DNA from: Siphonodentalium dalli
Lineage: Eukaryota; Mollusca; Scaphopoda; Gadilida; Siphonodentaliidae
Assembly: GCA_032622095.1 (NCBI GenBank)
Contig: CP136069.1
Coordinates: forward strand, 182,579,122 to 182,643,121
Direction of reading: 5' to 3'
DNA length: 64,000 nucleotides
Shown one piece after another: positions 10,862 to 22,146 of the stretch. The notes below the pieces were generated by a model. The model had not been told where the DNA came from. It saw only the letters and a list, made by a program, of their open reading frames with translations, and did not search any database. How positions within the stretch are numbered: the stretch's first letter is position 1; every line of letters begins with the position of its first letter. Position numbers and translations under genes: made by a program.

Positions 10862-13800
10862 AGGTACATTCACATAGAAAATTTCAAGTCGATAGTTCCA
10901 CCCGTTTCCGATATCTCGTCTGCCCATGCGCTGCACGGGCGCCGCACGGGCTCGCCAATACAACAACGACGACCGCCTGATCAAACTACACACACTACCA
11001 AGTTTCGTCCCGATCGGTCGAGAATCGTAGATTTGTATTAATGACAGACAGACAGACAAACAAACAGACAGACAGACAGACAGACAGAGGTCTTAAAAAT
11101 ATATATGAGACAATGTATGATTTTGTCATGGATGACGTCACCAGAGATCACGTGACGGCACTAAAAACACAACTATAATGCACTGGAAGCTGACATGGTA
11201 CCCCCTACACCCACACCACAGGACTAAACTTCACCCAACTCATTTTCTGCCTTATTATGTCCCTCAACTTTTAAGTAATGTTAACACGGGTAGATACGAA
11301 ACAAGATGGCGTCCTACATGGCCACCGTTTTTTAAGACGAGGCACTATAAGTCAGTTTGATGCAAATTATAGAGAGATATTCTTGTCAAATGTATATGAA
11401 TGTATATATTGTTGTGAAGCGTTTACACAGTGCTAGCGTTTTAGGGCAAATTTGGAACTTCTCGGTCCAAGATGGCCATCAAAATGGCCGCGGGAAGTGG
11501 AAAATGCGAATATTTTTCACTAATATTTTCTAGATTAGTTTCTGCTGTTTGGAACTGGTTGAGAATTGCGACTTTATTTTGTAACGAGCATGTTAACTGA
11601 TCACTGGAGCAATGAAATATGCTAATATGTGGGTCCCAGGCCCTTCCGATCCCTCAAACAAATTTATTTTACAGAACACGGTATAAAATTTCACCAACAA
11701 TAACCAATGGGATTCTAGTCATATTTCAAAAATAAATGAACATACCTGTGAAATGTAAGTGAGACATACCGTTAATTATGAATATTCCAACTCAATGGAA
11801 CAAAAATTGTCACTCAGACTCAAAATGACAGCCAATATGACGGCCAAATTATGGAAAATTGTAAATATTGCCACAGCACGCATTGTAATCACTTACAAGT
11901 TGAGGTTGATGAATAAAATCGACTAATATGCATTATATACATTGAAACTAACATTTCTGATGCGCTTTGTTTAACAGTGACTATTGTAACCACTGACATT
12001 ACCAGAAATATTGCATTTTTCTATCACAAACGTGACATAAAAATCGACAAAATTTAACTTTTCATGGTTGGACCATATTTTCAAGTAAAATGAAACTATC
12101 TTTGGTATTAAAGGATTTCGTTGTTTTGAACTGTCTTAAGGGTGTCACACTGAGGTGTTTCTAGACAAAATTACTCAAGATGACTTGCAAAATGGCATCC
12201 AAAGTTGGTAAAATGCATATATATCCAAACATTATTCTTTGCTGTTCCGAACATGAAGCAAATTGTGACTCACTTGCATATTAAACATGTTACTTAATCA
12301 ATTGACAACTAAATGTTCTATTCTGGTTGCCCCAGTACCTCATGAGGCATGGACACATCATTTGAAAGGATGCAGTACGGAATTTTGCAGAAAACTTATT
12401 TTGGTATTCTGGCCATGTTTTTGAAAGGAAATGGGCAGAACTTTGAAACGGAACTGAGAGGGACCATAATAATATGACTACCCTGGCCATTAGCATCAAC
12501 ATTGATCAACTTAATATAGGGTTTATGCCAAGATGGTATCCAGGCAGTGTCTGTACAGTCATCGGCGAGGTGAATAGGTATACAGGGAGTTAATGCATGA
12601 TTGTGAATGATGTGAATAGGTATACAAGGAGTGACAACATTATTATGGGTGGGGTGTCCATGGAGGGATATATATGTATACAAGGAGTGACTGTATGGTT
12701 TATGTGTGAGGTGAATAGGTATATGTGTGGATGTACTGATATGTCCGATGTGGCTGTGTGGCTGTATGTTCATGTGTGAGGTGAATAGGTATATGTGTGG
12801 ATGTACTGATATGTCCGATGTGGCTGTTTGGCTGTATACATATACAGGGAGTAGCTATATGATCACGGATGGGTGTATGGGTAAACCGCGAGTGCTTGAG
12901 TTGTCATGTGTTAGGTGTATATGCAAGTCTGGAAGGTATGAGTGGCCGTGTGTGGGGTATTTGTATATCTTAAAGGGCTGTATGGCCACTGGTGAGGTGT
13001 ATATGTATACCTGGAGTGACTCTATAATCATGGGTGGTGTGTATGTGCATATCTTGAGTAGCTATATGACCATGGGTGTGATGAATATGTATACTGGGGT
13101 GACTCCATGGACAATGGTGAGGTAAATATGTATACACTGTGTGACTGTATGATCATGAATGTGGTGAATGTGTATATAGGGAGTGACTATATGGTCATGG
13201 GTCAGGCGTATGAGTATACTTGGTGTGCCTGTATGGTGATTCATTGCTGCATGGCCATGTGTGGGTGTACAGGTATACCCAAGTGTGGCTATATGGTCAT
13301 GTGTGACGTATATGTGTATAAAGATATTAGCTTTAAGGTCATTGGTGACGTGTATATGTATACCCGGAGTGACTCTATGGTGAGCGTTTGTGTGTATATG
13401 TATACATTGTATGTATTGGGTATTCCCAAGTGTGACTACATGGTCAACTGTTCGGTGTTTGTGTATAAAGTGAGTGGCTATATGGCGATTGGTGAGGTGT
13501 ACATGTATACGTGGAGTGACTGTGGTCAGGGTGTGGTGTATATATATATATTGATTGGATATATGGCCGTGTTGTGACTCTATGATCATGGATGTGGAGA
13601 ATATGTATACAGGAAGTGACCATATGGTCATGGGCCGAGTGTACCAGGTGTACCTGCATGGTGACTCGTGGCTATATGGCCATGTGTGGGTGTACAGGTA
13701 TACCCAAGTGTGGCTGTATGGTATTGAGTGGTTATATGACCATGGTTGTGACGGATATGTATACAGGGAGAGACCTACGGCCCATAGTGTACTCACAGAG

Positions 13801-14285
13801 GGACTGTATGACCATGAGTGTGGTACATAGATGTGCAGGAAGTGAATATATGGTCATGGGTTAGGTGTAGGAGTGTATGTGGTGTGTCTGCATGGTGACG
13901 CATGGCTGTATGGAGTGTACGGGTATACCCAATTGTGGCTCTATGGTAATCGGTGTGGTTTTTTGTGTATAAAGTGAGTGGCTATATTGTCATTTGTCTG
14001 GTATTTGTGTGTACATAGAGCGACGGTATGGTCATGGTTGTGTTGTAAAGTTGTACACTTGGTGACTATCGCTTTCCACGATAACGCAAGGATTTATTAA
14101 TCGATAGACATGTTTAGTTGCCCATTGATTAAGTATCATTTTTAGTAACAAATGAGTCACAATTTGCTACCATTTCGGAACAACAGAGAATAATGTCAAG
14201 CGATCTTGAGTAATTTTGACTAGAAAGACCTCAGTGTGGCACATTTATGACAGTTCAAAACAATAAACACATTTAATACAAAAGA
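10862..14285. repeat. Tandem duplication, copy 2
   Basis: Second copy of the block at 7438-10861. It begins GTACATTCACATAGAAAATT inside pearl-like core sequence, and the 3' module of element E is repeated to about 11107. It ends after ATTTAATACAAAAGAAG at 14285, where the sequence continues uninterrupted into the rest of the right arm (TTTCATTTTACTTGAAAAG). This shows that the right-arm junction of copy 2 is the ancestral one and that copy 1 is cut at that point. Confidence 0.92.
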
Positions 14286-15075
14286 AGTTTCATTTTACTT
14301 GAAAAGTTAATTTTATGCTGACGTTTGTGAACGAAATATGCAATATTCTGGCAATGTCGGTGGATAAAAAAGTAACTATTAACCAAGGTGCATTTGCAAT
14401 GTTCACCAACTACAACTTGTAAGTGATTGGAATGCGCGCTGGGGCAATATCTACCATTTTTCATAATTTGGCCGCCACCTTGAAAGTCATTTTGAGTCAA
14501 AGTGACAATTTTTATTTCATTTTCATACAAATTATTGAGGGATCGGAAGGGCCTGAGACCTACATAATGGCATATTTCTCTGTTCCAATGATCAGTTAAC
14601 ATACAAGGAACAAAACAAAGTCGCAATTCCAAACAGTATTTCAATTCCAAAAAATATTAGTGAAAAATTGTCGCATTTTCCACTTCTGGCGGCCACTTTG
14701 TTGGCCATCTTGGACCGGGAAGTCCCAATATTGCCCTAAAACGCAAGCATTTGTCATAGCTTCACAACAATGCATACATTTGTATATATTTGTCAAGAAA
14801 TTATCTCTATTATTTGCATCAAACTGACTTATTGTGCCTCGTCTTCAAAACGGTGGCCATGCTAGATGCCATCTCGTTTCGTGTCTATGTTTTTCGTGTT
14901 AACATAGCGTAAAAGTTGAGAGACATAATAGGGAAGACAATGTGATGGGTGAAGTTTAGTCCTGTGGTGTGGGGTGTAGGTGTACCCTGTCAGCTTCCAG
15001 AGTATTGTATTTGTGTTTTTTCACGTGACCTTTGACCTCTGGTGACGTCATTCATGACAAAATCATACATTGTTT
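11106..15075. mobile_element. Foldback element with ~1-kb inverted arms around a 42-bp array
   Basis: The left arm (11106 to about 12300) is an imperfect reverse complement of the right arm (about 14090-15075). For example, ACAATGTATGATTTTGTCAT at the left end mirrors the right end at 15055-15075. The left-arm stretch reading CCAAGATGGCCATC near 11466 mirrors GGCCATCTTGG near 14703. The right arm lacks roughly 170-200 bp present in the left arm. The loop holds a spacer and the 42-bp minisatellite (12540-14064). No transposase is present, so it would be non-autonomous. A diverged copy lies at 49.7-53.4 kb. Long inverted repeats around internal tandem arrays recall Foldback/Galileo-type DNA elements, but I cannot assign a superfamily, and no clear target duplication was seen. 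Confidence 0.75.
12540..14064 (+). repeat. 42-bp minisatellite array (copy 2)
   Basis: Duplicate of the array at 9116-10640, with the same unit order and only single-base differences. It forms the loop of the complete foldback element. Long open frames on both strands (for example the 244-codon frame at 13062-13796, minus) come from the 42-bp period. Confidence 0.85.
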
Positions 15076-16689
15076 GATACCAGTGGATAGAGTCTTCCAA
15101 AAACCTACTTGACACATCACCTGTTAAATTCCAATCACAAGGACATCATTCATATGGGATACCGTTTCCCCCACCCCATCATAATCGAAAAAAAAGGTAA
15201 CTAAGTAAGGCTAAACATTGACCAAGTAGGTACACTAGGACCCAAAATATCACTGTTAACACCATTTTTTCCTGAAAAATATACATTAAAGATACGAGCG
15301 GCGTTGGCGATGGGTATGCTGTTGAAATATTCACCTCCGTCAAAAACCGCCATAAACAGAAAGAATAGTAAAATATAGACAGACTTTGTTGTTATACCAT
15401 TCAGAAATATGGCATAAACAGTATGTTATTGTCAATTGTTTTCACTTTCTTATGTAAACAAAAGTAAAAAACGTTACGTTTCCTGGCTTTTGTTTAGATC
15501 CGGATATGGTAAACATATAGAGCGTTATTTGTTACTGTTTTCCATATATGGAAATAATAAAGAGCGTTTATATAATGTTTGTGTGATTAACCAACATAAT
15601 TGCGTTGTGTTATGTAAACAGAAGCAAAACTTCTGTAACACGAGCAGGCTGTTGTTTACGCCACCATCGTACACATTGACGACAATATATTATTTACGCG
15701 ATGATTATGTTTGCATATGAACAAAACTATATGTATTTTAATATTCCTTCTGTTGGTGGCGATTTGAACAAATATGAATATTTCTGCAAAGAACGCCGCC
15801 CGTGCCTTTAAGATATATGAAAATACCAAAAAAGTTAATTTATTGGGGGTGCACGAGGGGTCCTACCAGCCCATGGACTATTATATATTTGCTTATTTTG
15901 GTAGAAATGATCAAGTGTGTTTTACCGACAAAATTACTGTTTTTTCCCGTCACTTACCTTCTGCGAATAAACGTATCCTTGCAAAGGAAGTGTGTGAAAT
16001 CTGCAAGAGGTGATTTAATTTAAACATGTACGGTAATGCTCTAATTAATCGATAATTCTGCTGTGGTTAAAGGAGTCGATTACTGAGGGCATTACTGTGT
16101 GCGAAATCTGCAAGAGATGATTTAATTCAAACATGTATGGCGAAATCGCTGTCACCTTCAAGTATTTATTCGCTGCCTTGGATGAATGAGCCAGAACCTT
16201 TTCGCACTAAAGGAGCTTATGGTAGAGATAAATGAATAGCGTGTTGCATCTACGAGAATGTACGAGATAATTAGCTTTCACAAATATTTAAGAAATGTAT
16301 AAGCTATTGTACTATGAGATATTGCTTTTCTATATGTGAATGCATTGCATTGAATTGTGCGCACCGATGGATGAAACTGATTGAGATTGAGATTGAGATA
16401 CAAGTAGATGATATATACAAAAGATTGAGAATGTTGCAGTATATGCACAATATATACACGAACTTCCCATCATCGTCATTATCCTCATCGTGGTAGTCGT
16501 TTTCGTCGTCCTCGTCGTCGATACAGCATCACCGTAACCGCGTCATCGGTATCACCGTCTTCGTGGTCATCACGTTATCGTCTTCGCCTACTCGTCATCA
16601 CAATCGCCAGTATCATTATCATCATTATCCCCAACAACAACAACAACAACAACAAACTGCATATTATTCAATATTATTTAACTTGAGGT
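15076..16689. other. Gene-free stretch with a short direct repeat and trinucleotide tracts
   Basis: No recognisable gene. A direct repeat of about 40 bp (AAATCTGCAAGAGGTGATTT type) occurs near 15998 and again near 16099. At 16465-16660 the sequence becomes a degenerate TCG/TCA trinucleotide region and a (CAA)n run. Open frames at 15436-15720 and 15774-16013 have no family signature that I recognise. Confidence 0.5.
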
Positions 16690-19600
16690 TTATCAGTCGG
16701 ATGAATGAACATAGTCTGCGCAGGCAATCCACATCTTCCAAATTCAGAATGTCACCTAACATATCAATAGATGCATGTTCTATGCTGGTATATTTGCTAG
16801 GCAAGAAGCGATGTCTGGCCTCACAGAAACATTCACATTCTAGTAAATAGTGCAGTTCATCTCCGATATGTCTTTTAGTGCACAGCGGACATAGTCTATG
16901 GAATATGTTGGTGTCATTCCATCGGCTTTCTCTATTGGGAAGCGATGATTACAAGTACGGAATTGACAAAGAGTTATTACGTTCCTATATATAGTATACA
17001 AATGGTCCAAGTATTTTTCGAAATGTATATTATGTTTGAATATTTTATAAGTACTTTCTCGACTAGAGTTTTCAATGTTCGATAACCAGATGCCACGGAA
17101 TTGACTATTCAGACTACATTTGAAATACAGTGCCATTTGTTCTGAGCATATAATATATCCCACATTTAAGAAATGAATCTGCCCATATTTTGCGAAAATA
17201 ACAGGGGGTGATAGGTTCTCATCTTGTCTTACGCCGGATAAGCATGGGAAACAATCGGATGTTTAATCTCCCAATCTAACTTTCGACTTAATGTTAGTGT
17301 ACATGTTTTTTTTTGGAGAAATTTACCATTTATGTTAATACTCGAAAGTTTGTACCAAAGTGCTTGTCTCCATACCTTGTCGAATGCTTTCTCGAAGTCT
17401 ATAAAAGCGCAATACAAATTCCTATTGAATACTTTTGTGATTTCCGATAATAAGTGTAAAACAAACATGTGATCAGTCGTGGAGTAGCCTTTTCTTAAAC
17501 CTGCCTGGTTCTCACGGATAACTTCATTTTCTTCAATATAAGAATATAATCTAATTGATAAAATCTTTGTAAAAAGTTTCCCTAATCAGCTCAAAAGGGT
17601 AATGGGTCTATAATTCTTTGGATTTCCCTTATCACCTTTATTCTTATACAGCGGGATGATAGTTCCGATACCCCATATCTCTGGAACACAACCTGATTCA
17701 AAAACTAAACTAGAATGCACCCAGAGAGATGCCAACGTGCGCAAAAATGTAATAAACAATAATTTAAAATATAATTTCACTGTATTTTACTTAATTTATT
17801 TAATTTAATTTAATGTTAGCAAAAAAAGACAATTACCATTTCATCACAGATAAAAGGCAAATTACTATATTAATCATTTAAGTAATTAAAACCAATTCCA
17901 TGTTGCCGAAAGGATGAGACTTTAATATCGATTACATTTTTTTCAGCGGCATATTTTCATTTTCATTTTCCGATGGTCAAAGTTGACCAAAGGAGCAATT
18001 ATAAGAAATAATTAATACTATTTGTGTAAATATTGATAGCAGCCAATATGCAACAATAAATATCAATAATTAATCAATAATTAATCAATAACGATCATTT
18101 TATGTAATAATAAACTCTTCAAACGGTGTTTGTGTCAACAAATGCGTTTTGTTTTGTTTTACGTCATTCGTCGTTTTTGACCCGAAACTCGGCTGAAGGT
18201 TAGGCTATTCAGCCTATTGCGTCGAATTACGAAATCGCGTTTTGAATGTCTCTCTTTTCCCGCACGATAAAAAGAGGTCTTCGCACGAACCAAAAATGAT
18301 AAAACTTCCCAATTATAAGTAAAAATACCCAAATGAAGGAGTCTATGTAGGTCCCGAAGGATCTATAGACTCTTTGATGTAGAGTTCTGATGGAGAAAAT
18401 GTAGGTCGATCTATTTTTGTCATAACTCTGACGTATTTTGACCTGGGAGAAAAAATCGAAATCGAGGCTCACTACGAGCATGCCAGTTTTAAATATAAAA
18501 ACAGGGAATCCTGACAAATGGCGATATCGGCGACAAACAAATAATCGAAAACAACACATAAAATAAACATAGCAAAAACGCGGCACAGTAAAAATGTCAG
18601 AACGCCACGAGGTTTTACGTCGTTTTTGGTGACGTCATGGAGTGTGACACCAACCTACGAATCTGTCTGATCGCCATACTGTTGCGCGAGCGCACGTAAT
18701 TAAATGTATTACAATAAATGTCTATGAAGGTGCCAGAGGATGCCTTGATATATTCATTGAGAATTCCATCTTCGCCTGGGGATTTCTTATTTTTTAAACT
18801 CTTAATGGTGGTCGTTACTTCTTCTCTAGTTATTGGTCGATGTAAATGGTCGTTCGTATTGATTACCTCATTGTTCATAATTATATAAGTCTCCAGTATT
18901 TGTTTCAGAATTTAGTACTCGAAAATGTTCTTCCAATGAGTCTATGTTATTATGTTGTGCGTATTTTTATCTTGTTCATTAAGTATGGACCAAAATGTTC
19001 TCGAATTTTCTTTTTTAAGTTTCGAAATTTCACACGTGATATTTTCTCTGTGCAGTATTATCGCATTATCCATTGCGTGTTTGTATTTAATAGACATTTC
19101 GCGTACAATTCGTCGTGTGCTGTCGTTTTGCTGTTGCTTTTGACATCGCATGGCTTTACGGTATTCTTTGCGCACTTTGTGGCATATTGAATTAAACCAA
19201 GGTTTATTTTCAGTTCTTCGCTTTTTTGGCTTTCTAATGTTATGCCCAAATGAGTCGTACGGCGACTTAAGAAATATATGAGATATCCTGCCAACTATTT
19301 CATTTACTTGTATATTACTAGCGGTGGAGGGGGAACAACTATTATACAAACATCGCAGTTCAGAAATTTCCACAGGGTCCATGTTCCATAAATTACTCAG
19401 TTGATTTGGAGGAATCCCATTTAGGGGTAGACATATAAAATGTGTCCTCTCGTTTATCAGTAGGGGTATTTGTAAGCACTGATATTTTGGTTGAGATACC
19501 TTTGTGTACATCTGAGAATAATTTATTTGTCTCACCAACTGCGAAATCGAAGATCAGAGACAATGCATTTAAAGAAAAAACTCATATAGTCTACAACGGA

Positions 19601-20130
19601 GGCGTCGCGACAAGTATAAGTATCTATTTCTCGGTCAGTTCCTAATCGTCCGTTTAAAATTACTAGTCTATTGTTATGATAAACACTCAGTAATTGGCGA
19701 CCAAAATTAGTAGTCACTCTGTCCAAAATTATTAGACCACACCCCTCGAGCACTGCTTCGGTAGTCATATCATTGTGGTATGTATCAATATAATTTTCTT
19801 CATTGGGAATGTAGTCTAAATTCTGAGACGTACGAGCATTAAAATCACCAGTTATAAAAATGTTATCATATCGTTCACTCATCTGCAATATATCCCCATC
19901 AAGATCACTAATTGCTGAATTTGATGAATATTTAGTACCTTCTGGAGGGACATAGACTGCCCCCAAAATAATTTTAATATCGTGCTGACATATTTGCAAC
20001 CAATGAATATATGGAAATTTGTATGCAATATGCGCGTTGATGCCTCTAGATCAGACTTTACGCAATAATAATTCCGCCAGCTTTGACACGAAACAGTTTT
20101 GTTCGATTTTTCATATGCAGAACAAAGCCC
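16690..20130 (-). pseudogene. Broken non-LTR retrotransposon (LINE), minus strand
   Basis: Reading minus strand from about 20130, an EEP domain appears (GAVYVPPEGTKY; IFITGDFNAR near 19860, the catalytic GDFNA motif; DASVVDYM). A linker follows (19538-18942, with PKKRRTENKPWFN). The RT N-terminus is near 18830 (REEVTTTIKSLKNKKSPGED). After an insertion the RT resumes near 17715 with VFESGCVPEIWGIGTIIPLY and PKNYRPITLLS, then CAFIDFEKAFDKVWRQALWY near 17410. No YADD box is seen. The C-terminus lies at 17163-16690 and contains CPLCTKRHIGDELHYLLEC, a cysteine-histidine knuckle. Stops and frameshifts separate all segments. Much of the RT palm after the FEKAFD box is gone. This is a dead copy of a clade different from the L1/Tx1-like LINE at 22-24.6 kb. 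Confidence 0.85.
17715..18690. other. Insertion of about 0.95 kb inside the LINE reverse transcriptase
   Basis: The LINE reads IDIYCNTFNYV up to about 18690 and resumes with VFESGCVPEIWG near 17715. In intact relatives these two stretches are nearly adjacent, so the intervening AT-rich sequence is an insertion. Its edges carry CGTGCGCAAAAA (about 17738) and GCGAGCGCACGTAA (about 18690), a possible short inverted end. It contains no coding sequence I recognise. Confidence 0.5.
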
Positions 20131-20178
20131 AGAAGAACAAGTTTTTTTATTTTTTTTTTTTTTTTTTATTCGGGTCTA

Positions 20179-21881
20179 AGGGTGGATACACACATGCATG
20201 TAATGTCTGTATGTAAAATACATGTATTTTACATGGCCACACCAATAATTGACAAAATTAATCACCTGCGCGTGAGAGATCAATTTCACCAGTGAGTAGT
20301 TATAAGCCATTATCAAACAAACTGCCATCAAGAAATTTCAGGCCAGTCATAAACATGTCTTCTTTCATGGATGCCGAAATGAGTAATTCTTGTCTGATAT
20401 ATATGGAATACTATTAGGGCCACTTCCTAATGGCGCTTTCGGCGCGCGCCGAAAGCGACAAAAAGTGCGCCATTAGGGCGCGCGCCATTAGGGAGTGGAC
20501 CTAATAGTATGCCTAATGGCGCGCGCCGAAAGCGACAAAAAGTGCGCCATTAGTAACGCGCCGAAAGCGACAAAATGTGCGCCGTTACGGCGCACATTTT
20601 GTCGCTTTCGGCGCGCCGAAACATGCGCTAATATCGCACATTTTGTCGCACATTTTGCGCGCGCCGAAAGCGACAAAAAGTGCGCCGAAAGCGACAAAAA
20701 GTGCGCCGAAAGCGACAAATAGTGCGCCGTAACGGCGCATATTTTGTCGCTTTCGGCGCGTTACTAATGGCGCACTTTTAGGAAGTGGCCCTAATAGGAT
20801 TCCATAGATTAGCGCCGGTCGATTTTATACTTGATTTGTTTCTGTCATTTCTCGGAAACAGGGTCATCCAAAACAAAAATAAAATATGCAGAATTATTTT
20901 ATAGGATGATACCGGCTTGTTGAGATTTCTCTGATAATTTGAGAGCGAGCTGATAACATTAATTCAATTGGGATTGCAAATATTCATTATAGCGCCAAAA
21001 AATAATGCAGGTACAGCGTTGAAAAAGAGTGACCCCCCCCCCCACCATTTATATATATGTTCTCAAGCCAAAGGTTGAACAAGCTCCTAACTGTCACAAG
21101 GTTGAATTATAACATTTTCGACCATACTCCATTATTGGGGGAGGGGCTGGTTCTCAAAAGCTTCCAATAACTAAGGGAGTTAATGGGATGTATCAGTCGG
21201 GATTATCTGGGCAAGAATTACAATATAATGTTTTACTTAAATATTCCATAGTTGTAAATTTTGCGTATACATGTATAACTGTATAACACAAGAGAGGAAA
21301 GGTGACGTAGTTGGGAACTCGTAGCTAGGCAACCCTTTCGCCGAATGAAGACAAACAGCAACACCATGCATTCAAATTAAAAACTGTATAATATGTTCAT
21401 AATTATATGAATAGCATAAATTGCTGCATATTAGATTAATCACTCGTATAAAATAGACACGACAGACATGACTACGATATTTATAAAGCTGGGTGTCAGG
21501 ACTCAGGGTGCTGCATGCACACCCCCGTCGAGGAAATATTCGGTAGCTTCTGGGATAATATAGCTCCCCGTGCATGTTGGGGTCATAGCCCCCTGCGTTG
21601 GGGTAGAGGCCATCACGGGTATTGACATCAATAGAAGACTGACAATGATTTAAACAGAACGTCGACCATTTGAGTTATCGCGCGAATAATTATTTTCAGT
21701 GGCCTGACGACTTCGTCCCAGCCAACGGCTCTTCAGCGGTTCAGAGTTTAACTCACTGTGGTCAAACACAGTCGCAATGATTGGGTTGTCAGCAGACACA
21801 TATTACAAGGTGTGTATGATCCATGTAAAACGCCAAATACACGATATTTACAGAGATTACATGCATGTGTGTATCCACCCT
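20179..21881. repeat. 26-bp perfect inverted repeat bounding 1.7 kb
   Basis: Bases 20179-20204 (AGGGTGGATACACACATGCA plus six more) are the exact reverse complement of 21856-21881. They enclose about 1.65 kb including the GC-rich foldback element. They may be terminal repeats of one element, or two copies of a short repeat in opposite orientation. No internal gene is visible, and a tract of about 24 mostly T bases precedes the left copy. Confidence 0.5.
20403..20805. mobile_element. GC-rich foldback element built of GCCGAAAGCGACAAAAAGTG motifs
   Basis: The termini are inverted repeats. CTATTAGGGCCACTTCCTAA at 20411-20430 is exactly mirrored at 20776-20796, and the symmetry extends outward through ATGGAAT/ATTCCAT with one mismatch. 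The interior alternates GCGCGCCGAAAGCGACAAAA and its reverse complement many times, so it can fold into nested hairpins. Base composition is strikingly GC-rich against AT-rich flanks. Open frames on both strands are products of this repetition. It is a non-autonomous element; no superfamily can be assigned. Confidence 0.8.
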
Positions 21882-22146
21882 AAGCAAATAAATACAGACA
21901 GACATGTGAGGAATCAAGGACACAATACATGCACTTGGTTAAAAAAAACAAACAAAAAACAAAAAGAATTAAAATATTTTAAAGATATTGATATGAGTGG
22001 GATAAAATATAAAGTGTTTTGTCCTAGGCTGAAATAAACATGTTCAATTAATTTTATATGATTGAGTATATATTAAATGGTATAAGATATTGATCAATTT
22101 AGACTCTGCACCGTTGATACTTTTGTGGGTTTTTCGTCTCTTATGT
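20806..22146. other. Gene-free stretch downstream of the L1-like LINE
   Basis: No gene recognised. It contains a C run near 21033-21043 and (outside the inverted repeat) the region immediately 3' of the minus-strand LINE. That region contains A-rich runs near 21941-21965, but I see no clear poly(A) tail. Confidence 0.5.

Noticed and set aside
20488-20722. Ser/Leu/Ala-rich and Arg/Lys-rich open frames in the GC-rich foldback
   Set aside because: They are translations of the 20-bp motif and its complement, with no independent support.
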